Of a DNA stretch of 13,954 nucleotides, positions 1 to 6,845 are shown in pieces. A model generated the notes under the pieces. The model was not told the origin of the DNA. It worked only from the letters and a program-made list of their open reading frames with translations, and did not search any database. Location: contig JAGVKY010000061.1 in assembly GCA_020050175.1 (NCBI GenBank), positions 1 to 13,954 of the forward strand. The letters run 5' to 3'. This DNA comes from Parachlamydiales bacterium. GTDB taxonomy: Bacteria; Chlamydiota; Chlamydiia; Chlamydiales; JAJFMK01. Position numbers and translations under genes: made by a program. Numbering within the stretch: position 1 is the first letter of the stretch; each line of letters starts with the position of its first letter.

Positions 1-100
1 CGAACTTGGGGATGCCGACAGGCTTCTGGGAGGAAGCAGCTTAAAAGCTTAGAAGGAAAGAGGGAGAAGCTCTCAAACCGACTTATGCAACAACGCCCCG
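1..100. mobile_element. Putative end of an IS5-like insertion sequence (partial)
   Basis: Read on the minus strand, this stretch begins GGGGCGTTGTTGCATAAG, which resembles terminal inverted repeats of IS5/IS1031-type elements (from memory: ends carrying TTGTTGCATAA). It abuts a coding region for a surface protein whose composition changes abruptly at this point, as expected at an insertion junction. The adjacent TCA at 101-103 fits the TNA target duplication of the IS1031 group. The transposase and the other end lie outside the window, so neither family nor orientation can be settled. No long convincing coding frame is seen in these 100 bases. Confidence 0.45.
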
Positions 101-560
101 TCAAATTGCCATTGTTTGTACTTGTAATATTTGAGCTGCCAGAAGTGCCATTTAACCCTATGAAAGAGATCAGATTTCCAGAAAAAGAGGTGTTGTCTAT
201 GTTAGTTATATTGATTGTAGGATTCTTTGCATTGCCAGTAATGCCTGCGCCATTAAAAGTCAGAGTCTCGTTATTGAAATAAAAGGTAAAGGGCGATGCT
301 GGGTTAGGAAAATTAAAAGTTGAAACGGAAAAGGGGGGTGCGGAGTTTACCGTTGGGTTGGTGGCTATGCCACGAGTGGTGTTATCGAAGATTGCATCGT
401 CGCCACTCATTGGAACTGAATTGGTGCTCCAGTTAGCAGGATTATTCATGTCATTAAGAGGACTTTGAGCTACCCATGTAATCGGTGCAGCAAATACAGC
501 GGTTGAGCTCGCAATTAAATAGGTAAAAATGCCTCTGAGAGCAAAATGACAGTTGACCAT
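101..560 (-). pseudogene. N-terminal fragment of a secreted autotransporter-like surface protein, interrupted at its 3' side
   Basis: The minus strand encodes about 153 residues from the ATG at 560-558, preceded by AAGGA about 10 nt upstream. It starts with a signal peptide: a charged start, a hydrophobic stretch around residues 10-22, and probable cleavage after AVFA, before APITW. The mature part is rich in Asn, Thr, Ser and Gly. It contains the pattern W...NPANWSTNSVP..GDDAIFDN and later LTFNGAGITGN and NITNIDNTSFSGN, typical of beta-helical passenger domains of autotransporters and similar repeat proteins. After NNGNLTG the sequence turns into unrelated Cys/Phe/Arg-rich residues, although the frame stays open to the window edge. 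That break coincides with the putative IS end at position 100. Inference: a large surface protein gene split by an insertion. Its downstream part is outside the window, so a natural short gene cannot be fully excluded. Confidence 0.6.
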
Positions 561-606
561 ACCTGATGAGTCCTTGCGTTGAGATCTTTTTATCTGTTTA
601 AATTTA

Positions 607-634
607 TTGCGATTGCAGAGCAAGAGTTTATAAT
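607..634 (+). promoter_or_regulatory. Candidate sigma-70-type promoter for tpiA
   Basis: TTGCGA at 607-612 and a perfect TATAAT at 629-634 are separated by 16 bp. Transcription would start near 641 and give a leader of about 110 nt before the tpiA start at 750. The same stretch lies between tpiA and the divergent surface-protein gene, so it may also carry the leftward promoter, which I could not place. Confidence 0.45.
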
Positions 635-749
635 GACTTCTTATAAAAAAGAGGCTGATCTCAAATCGAGAATTCTTTAGGCGAGAAGTATTATTAGATC
701 GCTTATTATGGGTGGGTGCGATAAGAGGTCAAAAAAGATTAAAGGCAAG

Positions 750-1514
750 ATGAAGTCAACAAACCGCACTCCAGTGATTGCCGCTAACTGGAAAATGCAT
801 AAAACTATAGAAGAGGCTGTGTGTTTTGTGAAGGGGTTGATCCCTTTAATCCTGAATGTTCCAGTTAAGGTTTATGTGGCTCCTCCCTACACTGCGCTTC
901 ATTCTTCCGCTGTCGCTGCTAGAAATTCTCCTGTTGTCATAGGGGGCCAAAACATGAACGACGAGAATGAAGGGGCTTTCACAGGGGAAATTTCGGCAAA
1001 TATGTTGAAAGATGCAGGTGCAGAGTTTGTCATCTTAGGACATTCAGAACGTCGCCATTTGTTCAACGAAACAAATGATTTTATCCGTCGTAAGGTCAAA
1101 AAAGCTCTTTCTAAAAAATTACAGCCCCTCCTTTGCATCGGTGAGACTAAACAAGAGCGGGAGGAAGAAAAAACAGAACAAATTCTTAAACAACAATTAG
1201 AGGAATCTTTAGGAGATATCTCTCCAGAAGAAATGGAAACTATCATTTTAGCTTACGAACCTGTTTGGGCTATTGGAACTGGGAGTCCGGCTCTTCCTAA
1301 AGAAGTTCAAGTCATCCATCACTTTTGCCGCCAATTGGTGAGACAAAAATGGGGAGCGGATACTGCAGAAAAAGTGATTATTCAATACGGAGGTTCAGTC
1401 CATCCCCAGGATGTGAAAGAATTGATGGAACTACCCGATGTAGATGGGGTGTTGGTGGGGGGCGCTTCACTTACCTTGGATTTGTTTAATCAAATTATCC
1501 ACTATTCACGCTAG
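750..1514 (+). CDS. tpiA: Triosephosphate isomerase
   Basis: This cytosolic enzyme of glycolysis and gluconeogenesis interconverts dihydroxyacetone phosphate and glyceraldehyde 3-phosphate. The 254-residue product has the usual family length of about 250. Active-site elements are in order: N13 and K15 in AANWKMHK, H98 in GHSERRH, the catalytic glutamate E170 in AYEPVWAIGTG with the mobile loop just after it, the phosphate-binding GG at 214-215 in YGGSVHP, and VLVGGASL near 234-241. The frame is open from an ATG at 708, but that would add 14 basic residues not typical of the family and has no ribosome-binding site. The ATG at 750 has AAAGG about 4 nt upstream and is preferred. Its last 20 bp overlap the 3' end of pgi on the other strand, and no terminator separates the two. 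Identity is secure; the exact start is moderately sure. Confidence 0.95.
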   Translation: MKSTNRTPVIAANWKMHKTIEEAVCFVKGLIPLILNVPVKVYVAPPYTALHSSAVAARNSPVVIGGQNMNDENEGAFTGEISANMLKDAGAEFVILGHSERRHLFNETNDFIRRKVKKALSKKLQPLLCIGETKQEREEEKTEQILKQQLEESLGDISPEEMETIILAYEPVWAIGTGSPALPKEVQVIHHFCRQLVRQKWGADTAEKVIIQYGGSVHPQDVKELMELPDVDGVLVGGASLTLDLFNQIIHYSR

Positions 1515-3171
1515 GCTTTTTATTGCCATGCCCTTGCTCCTTGCTTCTTTGATAGCGCTGGATGAGGGTATTGGTTGAGCTGTCGTGTTTGAGATCGACC
1601 TCGGAGCCTTTTTCTATCTCAGAGATAATCCGTACGGCAAGGGCCTTCCCAAGTTCGACTCCCCATTGGTCAAACGAATCAATGCCCCAAATAGTACCTT
1701 GCGTGAAGACGCTGTGCTCATAGAGTGCAACTAGTTTTCCAAGCGCCATTGGAGTAAGCCTCTCAAGGAAGAATAGGCTGGAAGGTCGGTTGCCTTCGAA
1801 GGTTCGGGCCGGCACTAATCTTTCTGGCGTCCCCTCTGCTCGAACTTCCTCGGCCGTTTTGCCAAAAGCGAGAGCTTCGGCTTGGGCAAAAACATTTGCC
1901 AAGAGCAAATCGTGATGGCGACCAAGCGGGTTTAGCGGCTGGGCAAAAGCGATAAAGTCGCAGGCCATGAGTTTTGTCCCCTGATGGATCAGTTGGTAGA
2001 AAGAATGTTGACCATTCGTTCCAGGCTCTCCCCAGTAGATCGGCCCTGTTTGGTAGGACACTTCTTTCCCATCTAGTGTGACATGCTTCCCGTTGCTTTC
2101 CATCGTCAGCTGCTGAAGGTAAGCGGGGAAGCGCTTCAAATACTGCTCATAGGGAAGAACTGCCACAGTCTCAGTACCGAAAAAATTGTTGTACCAGATC
2201 GCAAGCAGCCCCATGAGGACCGGCAAGTTGTTCTCGAAAGGGGCCGTGCGGAAGTGTTCGTCCATCTGATGGAAACCATCGAGCATCTCATGGAAGGCAT
2301 CCGAACCAATGGCGATCATCGTCGAGAGACCAATGGCTGAATCCATTGAATATCGTCCACCCACCCAATCCCAGAACTCGAACATATTGGCTGTGTCGAT
2401 GCCAAATTTAGCAACTTCTCCGGCGTTGGTTGAGACAGCGACGAAATGCCTGGCAACAGCAGCGGGATCTTTTAAATTCTTGAGAGCCCAGTCACGGGCT
2501 GTATGAGCATTCGTCATCGTCTCAAGTGTTGTAAAGGTCTTCGATGAAATGATGAACAATGTCTCTTCGGGATCTAGGTCGCGGGTGGCCTCAGCGAAAT
2601 CGGTGCCGTCAATATTGGACACAAAACGGAAGGTCAACTCATGCTTGCTATAGTGTCTTAAGGCCTCATAAGCCATCACCGGCCCAAGATCAGATCCACC
2701 AATACCGATATTGATGATGTTGCGGATCGGTTTGCCGGTGTGCCCCTTCCATTCTCCACTTCGAATTCGATCAGAAAAATGGGCCATTTTGTCGAGCACA
2801 GTGTGGACCTCTGGTACAACATCTTCACCATCCACAAAAATTGATTTTCCTTTTGGCATCCGGAGCGCTACATGTAGAACAGCCCGATTCTCGGTGACGT
2901 TAATTTTTTCGCCGCGGAACATGGCATCGATGCGAGACTTCAAACCAGACTCCTCTGCCAATTGGAGAAGGAGTTTAAGTGTTTCGTCAGTGATGCGATG
3001 CTTGGAATAGTCAAAGTAGATGCCGACTGCTTCCATTGCCATCCGCTCGCCCCTTTTAGGGTCATCCGCGAAGAGCTTGCGAAGGTGCAATTCGCAGACT
3101 TTTGGGTAATGGGCTTCAAGAGACTTCCAAGCCGCAAGTTGGGTGAGGGGAGTGAATTTAGTGGTTGTCAT
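1495..3171 (-). CDS. pgi: Glucose-6-phosphate isomerase
   Basis: Converts glucose 6-phosphate to fructose 6-phosphate in the cytosol. The 558-residue product has the length of the proteobacterial-type enzyme. Visible signatures are GIGGSDLGP (156-164), the phosphate-binding SKTFTTLET (210-218), GGRYS with R273, MESNGK with the catalytic base E358, GEPGTNGQHS with the ring-opening H389, and GVELGK with K509. The start at 3171 is chosen because GGAAAGGA lies about 8 nt upstream and MTTTKFTPLTQL looks like a normal N-terminus. An upstream ATG at 3228 would lie inside fba and give an atypical extension. It follows fba by only 2 nt, so the two are surely co-transcribed. By eye the base composition is more GC-rich than tpiA, ruvB or glgX, which suggests transfer. 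The C-terminus ends in a lysine-rich tail and overlaps tpiA convergently. Confidence 0.96.
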   Translation of the reverse strand: MTTTKFTPLTQLAAWKSLEAHYPKVCELHLRKLFADDPKRGERMAMEAVGIYFDYSKHRITDETLKLLLQLAEESGLKSRIDAMFRGEKINVTENRAVLHVALRMPKGKSIFVDGEDVVPEVHTVLDKMAHFSDRIRSGEWKGHTGKPIRNIINIGIGGSDLGPVMAYEALRHYSKHELTFRFVSNIDGTDFAEATRDLDPEETLFIISSKTFTTLETMTNAHTARDWALKNLKDPAAVARHFVAVSTNAGEVAKFGIDTANMFEFWDWVGGRYSMDSAIGLSTMIAIGSDAFHEMLDGFHQMDEHFRTAPFENNLPVLMGLLAIWYNNFFGTETVAVLPYEQYLKRFPAYLQQLTMESNGKHVTLDGKEVSYQTGPIYWGEPGTNGQHSFYQLIHQGTKLMACDFIAFAQPLNPLGRHHDLLLANVFAQAEALAFGKTAEEVRAEGTPERLVPARTFEGNRPSSLFFLERLTPMALGKLVALYEHSVFTQGTIWGIDSFDQWGVELGKALAVRIISEIEKGSEVDLKHDSSTNTLIQRYQRSKEQGHGNKKPSVNSG

Positions 3172-3173
3172 AG

Positions 3174-4196
3174 TTAAGTCCTTTCCATCGAGGCGTTGTA
3201 TTCCCCTTGGCGGGCAGCTCTGTTGCATTTTGCTTGATGATACAAAGCCTGCTGCGCTGGCAAGAGGTTAGCATCATTGCCTTTCCAAATTTCTAAAGCT
3301 GGTTGCTGAATAGCTCGAGCAAAAGAAAAAGCGAGCGCCCAAGGCAAACGCGACTTGAATCTAATATTCATCGCATTCAATCGGGCTGATGCTAATTCGG
3401 GCGATTGACCGCCGGACAAAAAAGCAATCGCAGGAACTGCTGCAGGGACGGCTCGCAAGAGAGACGTCACGGTAGCATCGGCTACCTCGTCTACTGATTC
3501 TTGCTTGGGGCAGTTCAGCCCGGGAAGGACCATATTCGGCTTCAGAATCATCCCTTCAAGCATCACCCTTTGTGAATTGAGCTTGTTGAAAACCATTCGC
3601 AGGACCTCCTCCGTCACCTTGCCGCACCGCTCCAAGGTATGATCACCATCCATGAGCACTTCGGGCTCAACGATCGGAACCAGTCCAGCCTCCTGGCATA
3701 ACCCCGCATAGAGAGCAAGCATCTCGGCGTTAGCGTCGATGCAGCCTCTGCTAGGAATGCCATCGCCTATCGCAAGGACCGCGCGCCACTTAGCAAAACG
3801 GGCCCCCATTTTAAAATATTCTGATAGGCGTTCTCTCAATCCATCCAGACCTTCTGTTATTTTCTCCCCGGGATGACCTGCCAGGTCTTTTGCGCCGGTG
3901 TCTACTTTGATGCCAGGTATGATACCCGCATCCTGAAGGACCTTGACAAAAGGAGTACCATCTTTTTTGGACTGATGGATAGTCTCATCGTAGAGGATTG
4001 CGCCGCTAATGCTCTCACCTAAGCCAGGGGTTGTCACAATCATCTCACGATAGGAACGGCGTGCCTCCTCAGTCTGAGGAATCCCCAACTTCGCAAATCG
4101 TTTATTGCAAGTTGGCGTGCTCTCATCCATCGCAAGCAAACCTTTGTGATCAGCAACGAGTGCTCTTGCAGTGTTAATTAGGTCCTGTCTTCGCAT
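3174..4196 (-). CDS. fba: Fructose-bisphosphate aldolase, class I (Schiff-base type)
   Basis: Cleaves fructose 1,6-bisphosphate into dihydroxyacetone phosphate and glyceraldehyde 3-phosphate, or runs in reverse for gluconeogenesis. The 340-residue sequence follows the eukaryote-like class I family: LLAMDEST with D24, AKWRAV with K136 and R138, GLVPIVEPEVLMDGDH (171-186), the Schiff-base lysine K219 in LKPNMVLPG, and the phosphate-binding SGGQS (261-265). The start at 4196 has a GAGGG ribosome-binding site about 7 nt upstream. Known context: C. trachomatis carries a DhnA-type aldolase, a different subgroup of class I, so this vertebrate/plant-like form is a notable alternative. It is the first gene of a two-gene operon with pgi. 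The codon and base composition looks GC-richer than the surroundings, in keeping with acquisition together with pgi. Product identity is secure; the transfer is inferred. Confidence 0.94.
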   Translation of the reverse strand: MRRQDLINTARALVADHKGLLAMDESTPTCNKRFAKLGIPQTEEARRSYREMIVTTPGLGESISGAILYDETIHQSKKDGTPFVKVLQDAGIIPGIKVDTGAKDLAGHPGEKITEGLDGLRERLSEYFKMGARFAKWRAVLAIGDGIPSRGCIDANAEMLALYAGLCQEAGLVPIVEPEVLMDGDHTLERCGKVTEEVLRMVFNKLNSQRVMLEGMILKPNMVLPGLNCPKQESVDEVADATVTSLLRAVPAAVPAIAFLSGGQSPELASARLNAMNIRFKSRLPWALAFSFARAIQQPALEIWKGNDANLLPAQQALYHQAKCNRAARQGEYNASMERT

Positions 4197-4309
4197 ATGT
4201 TGCCCTCATCTCGATTTAAAAAGTGTTTTGCCTACTTACCTAATAACTAAAATTGGAAGTAAAAGCTACTTCGATCTTTCAAAAAACATCAGCTTCTTTC
4301 GAAAACCGT

Positions 4310-4315
4310 ATTATA
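4310..4315 (-). promoter_or_regulatory. Candidate -10 box for the fba-pgi operon
   Basis: A perfect TATAAT, preceded by TG on the minus strand, lies 114 bp upstream of fba. The region 17 bp further upstream is C-rich and holds no convincing -35 element, so this could be an extended -10-like or activator-dependent promoter. The resulting leader would carry a small hairpin, GAAGTA with TACTTC around a 5-nt loop. No other good -10 box was found between the tRNA terminator and fba. Confidence 0.3.
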
Positions 4316-4424
4316 CAGGGGGGTGGCTAAACGGGCAGCTTCTCCTTTTAGAAAGAGGCAGACTGCGTACTGGAGAGCAGCTTAGAATGATAGGAAAAAA
4401 TGGGCCGAGCATACGGCTTTACAT

Positions 4425-4452
4425 AAAAAAGCCTCTCCGGTTTGGGAGAGGC
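4425..4452 (-). terminator. Rho-independent terminator of tRNA-Asn
   Basis: On the minus strand an 8-bp stem, GCCTCTCC paired with GGAGAGGC around a 6-nt loop, is followed directly by six T residues. It begins 5 nt after the tRNA 3' end. It isolates the tRNA transcript from the downstream fba-pgi operon. Confidence 0.85.
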
Positions 4453-4456
4453 CGAT

Positions 4457-4528
4457 CTCCGGGTGCAAGATTCGAACTTGCGACCAACGGATTAACAGTC
4501 CGCTGCTCTACCGCTGAGCTAACCCGGA
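4457..4528 (-). tRNA. tRNA-Asn(GTT)
   Basis: A complete cloverleaf of 72 nt can be drawn on the minus strand: acceptor TCCGGGT/ACCCGGA; D stem GCTC/GAGC; anticodon stem GCGGA/TCCGT with loop CTGTTAA, giving anticodon GTT; 5-nt variable loop; T stem GCAAG/CTTGC with loop TTCGAAT; discriminator G. No CCA is encoded; the mature stem is followed by AGATCG. It is a single-gene unit with its own terminator. Confidence 0.96.
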
Positions 4529-4535
4529 ATAGGAA

Positions 4536-4555
4536 GGCTCCAAGTGATTGGAGCC
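4536..4555. repeat. Perfect 7-bp inverted repeat just upstream of tRNA-Asn
   Basis: GGCTCCA and TGGAGCC flank a 6-bp spacer, ending 7 nt before the mature tRNA 5' end. If the promoter at 4558-4587 is right, transcription would begin near 4550. The repeat would then lie across the start site and might act as DNA rather than as a leader hairpin. With a start further upstream it would form a leader stem. There is no T tract beside it, so it is not a terminator. Confidence 0.4.
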
Positions 4556-4557
4556 AT

Positions 4558-4587
4558 ATGATAGTGAATGAGTTTGATTTCGATCAA
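4558..4587 (-). promoter_or_regulatory. Candidate promoter for tRNA-Asn
   Basis: On the minus strand TTGATC (4587-4582) and TATCAT (4563-4558) are separated by 18 bp. They are positioned to start transcription about 20 nt before the tRNA. The boxes are imperfect but are the best pair in the 96 bp between the tRNA and the neighbouring decayed gene. Confidence 0.4.
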
Positions 4588-4624
4588 CGTTTACGCGCAT
4601 CAGGTGAAGTAATGGGATAAATAC

Positions 4625-5411
4625 TCACGTTAAAGTCGCACTTAGGTGAGTAGTAAGTATGGTTCTTTTCTGGCGGATAGAAGAAAATGGCCCATCTCTC
4701 CCCCTGAAAGTTAAGTCAACATAGTCTTTTCCTTGGAGTAAGGTCTTTCTGCCATTACTATCTGCTGCGACCCATGGAAGACGGATAAGAGAACTCATCT
4801 GCTCCTCTGTCAATTTTGGGCCTTCACCCGTTTCTATTTTCAGATCCTTGAGGGGCAAAAACTGTAAGATCAGATCGTGATACTTGTTAACAGAATCTTG
4901 ATAAGTCGTGGTGACTACGCTAAGTTGGCCTCTCTTACTATCAAATTGATTGATAGTGGTAGCGGGGGAGTCGCAAACTTTTGGGTAAGAGCTTGATGAT
5001 GTTAGGCCCCCTCGATAACACCCTTGAGGCCCTAAATTTAAAGGTGGAATCTTTAAATATACCGCCCACTCGCTCTACAACTGTGTGAAACGCGGTGTTG
5101 ACTCGAGGGCTTACGGCTTTTTTTAGAGACTCTGTATTTTCGCTTGCGAAGGTTATAGGTTTAGGTTCAACTGTTTATAAACATTTAGGGCTGTAATTGT
5201 AGGAATACTCTGGGTTAAAAAATAGTCCGTTTTAACAGATTTCTGAACGATCACTTCCGGTTTTTAAGGCGATTGGGACAATTCTCACCTGAAATGAACC
5301 AAAATTTTGGACAGGGTAATTAACAATTTGATAACCGAGCTTCTGATGCTGTATTATTAAAAATAATTGCAAAATGTTTTCCTTGGATACGGTTAGAGAA
5401 AAAATTGTCAT
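4625..5411 (-). pseudogene. Decayed gene of unknown function (two stops, at least one frameshift)
   Basis: Reading leftward from the ATG at 5411-5409, one frame gives protein-like sequence (GYQIVNYPVQNFGSFQVRIV) to a TAA at 5234-5232. It continues in the same frame (NGLFFNPEYSYNYSP) to a TAA at 5177-5175. It then continues again in the same frame through EPKPITFASENTESLKKAV and VNTAFHTVVERVGGIFKDS, ending at a TGA at 4943-4941. Protein-like sequence resumes in another frame (NQFDSKRGQLSVVTTTYQDS, then LTEEQMSSLIRLPWVAADSN and a basic tail) and ends at 4625. A frameshift must therefore lie between about 5075 and 4941. The repaired product would be about 260 residues with no obvious signal peptide or membrane segment. 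I do not recognise the family. A shorter intact gene made of only the last part is possible but has no clear start. Confidence 0.5.
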
Positions 5412-5483
5412 AAAAAAGCCTATCTAAGAAAAATGGGGCCGAGATTATAAGAAATTTCTAAGTTAAAAAACAGCGCTTCTCCT

Positions 5484-6845
5484 ATGATGTTCCGCATGAA
5501 ACGTGAATCTTGGGGATCAAGGCTTGGATTTATCCTGGCTGTGTCCGGGTCGGCCATTGGCCTTGCTAACATCTGGCGCTTTCCTCACCTGGTCGGACAA
5601 TATGGGGGTGCAGCCTTCGTCTTGGTCTATCTTATTTTTTTGATTCTTCTCGGATTTCCTCTTTTAGTCGGAGAGATTTCCATTGGGAGAAATACAAGTA
5701 AAAGCCCAGCAGCATCCTTTCGTCAACTGGGTGGTAAAGGGTGGGGCGCTGTCGGCGGCTTGACCATCATCACAGGTTTTATCGTCAGCGGTTTTTATAG
5801 CGCTGTCGCCGGTTGGATTGTGGGTTATTTATTCGAATCCTTACAGGGAAATCTCACCAATTTCACCACTGTGACAGAGGCAAAAGAATATTTTGAAGGG
5901 TGGATGTCCAGCCCTTGGAAAACTCTTGGTGCTCAAGCTCTCTTTTTGGGGATGGCGACTCTCATTCTTTTTTATGGAGTCAGAAAGGGGATTGAAAGGG
6001 CGAATAAAATTTTAATGCCTCTTCTTTTTTTTCTTCTCTTCTTTTTATTTGTTTATGGCTTGAGTTTACCTCGCTCTAATGAGGCGATGAAATTTCTTTG
6101 GAATCCTGATTGGACAGCTCTGACTCCAGCCGCGATTTTAGCTGCCTTAGGACAAGCTTTTTTTACATTAAGCCTTGGCCAAGGGACAATGGTGACTTAC
6201 GGGAGCTATACCCCTAAAAGCGAAAATCTTATTTTTTCCTGCCTGCCGATCGTGGTCATGGATACGATCGTATCCCTTGTGGCAGCGGGAACAATTTTTA
6301 CAATTCTCTTTTCAGTAGGAAGTGAAGGGGAAAGTGGCGAAGCGCTTCTATTTCACACATTGCCTTTTGTGTTTAGTGAAATCCCTTTCGGCTTTCTCTT
6401 TGCCCCATTATTTTTCCTCCTTGTGATGTTAGCAGCATTGACTTCTGAAGTTTCTGCTTTGGAGCCAACTGTTGCCTTTCTCATGGACCGTTTCGGTTGG
6501 TCCCGTAAAAAAGCGGTGGCTGCAGCCGCTGCTGGAGCTTTCTTGATAGGGGTCCCTTGCGCTCTCTCACCGAATGTTTTAAGCCATATTCAGCCTTTTG
6601 GTCATTCGATCTTAAGCGGTCTTGTTACCTTAGGAAGCGATATTTTGATTCCTATTGGCGGTCTGTCAGCAGCTTTGCTGATTGGTTGGCGTTGGAAAGG
6701 AAAACGTTTTATCGAAGAGGTTTCCACTGGTAGCAAGGAATTGTTTCATAAGACAAAATGGCTTAAACCCTATTTGATCTTTTGCGTGAAATTCATCGCA
6801 CCAGTTTTAATCGGGATAGTCCTTATCCAAGCGTTTGTCACATGA
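5484..6845 (+). CDS. Sodium-dependent transporter, NSS/SNF family (LeuT fold)
   Basis: An inner-membrane symporter that takes up amino acids or related small molecules using the sodium gradient. The 453-residue product starts with the family signature SGSAIGLANIWRFPHLVGQY (21-40), whose broken first helix binds sodium and substrate. TM8 carries the sodium-site pattern AALTSEVSALE (317-327). About eleven hydrophobic segments are visible, near 12-33, 40-67, 88-118, 151-168, 175-195, 214-235, 250-275, 300-330, 342-361, 374-400 and 430-452, as in many bacterial members. The substrate cannot be read from the sequence. Starts at 5484 (MMFRMKRE), 5487 or 5496 are possible; none has a clear ribosome-binding site. 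The stop overlaps the ruvB start as ATGA, so it heads the transporter-ruvB-spoIID operon. Chlamydiae are known to have such transporters (CT231 in C. trachomatis). Confidence 0.92.
   Translation: MMFRMKRESWGSRLGFILAVSGSAIGLANIWRFPHLVGQYGGAAFVLVYLIFLILLGFPLLVGEISIGRNTSKSPAASFRQLGGKGWGAVGGLTIITGFIVSGFYSAVAGWIVGYLFESLQGNLTNFTTVTEAKEYFEGWMSSPWKTLGAQALFLGMATLILFYGVRKGIERANKILMPLLFFLLFFLFVYGLSLPRSNEAMKFLWNPDWTALTPAAILAALGQAFFTLSLGQGTMVTYGSYTPKSENLIFSCLPIVVMDTIVSLVAAGTIFTILFSVGSEGESGEALLFHTLPFVFSEIPFGFLFAPLFFLLVMLAALTSEVSALEPTVAFLMDRFGWSRKKAVAAAAAGAFLIGVPCALSPNVLSHIQPFGHSILSGLVTLGSDILIPIGGLSAALLIGWRWKGKRFIEEVSTGSKELFHKTKWLKPYLIFCVKFIAPVLIGIVLIQAFVT

Noticed and set aside
85..282. Plus-strand open frame of 65 codons
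   Set aside because: It is the reverse shadow of the surface-protein fragment on the minus strand and has no ribosome-binding site.
899..1246. Minus-strand open frame within tpiA
   Set aside because: It is a shadow frame; tpiA on the other strand has all its catalytic motifs.
4171..4620. Plus-strand open frame of 149 codons across the fba start, the tRNA and its terminator
   Set aside because: It runs through a complete tRNA on the opposite strand and shows no protein-like pattern.
4625..4858. Short intact minus-strand gene starting at a TTG
   Set aside because: The same frame continues protein-like upstream of the TTG, and related-looking sequence goes on in a second frame, so a decayed longer gene explains it better.
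4941..5234. Programmed frameshifting or stop readthrough as an explanation of the broken frame
   Set aside because: Two separate TAA stops plus a frame change, with no slippery heptamer or strong downstream structure seen, fit decay better.
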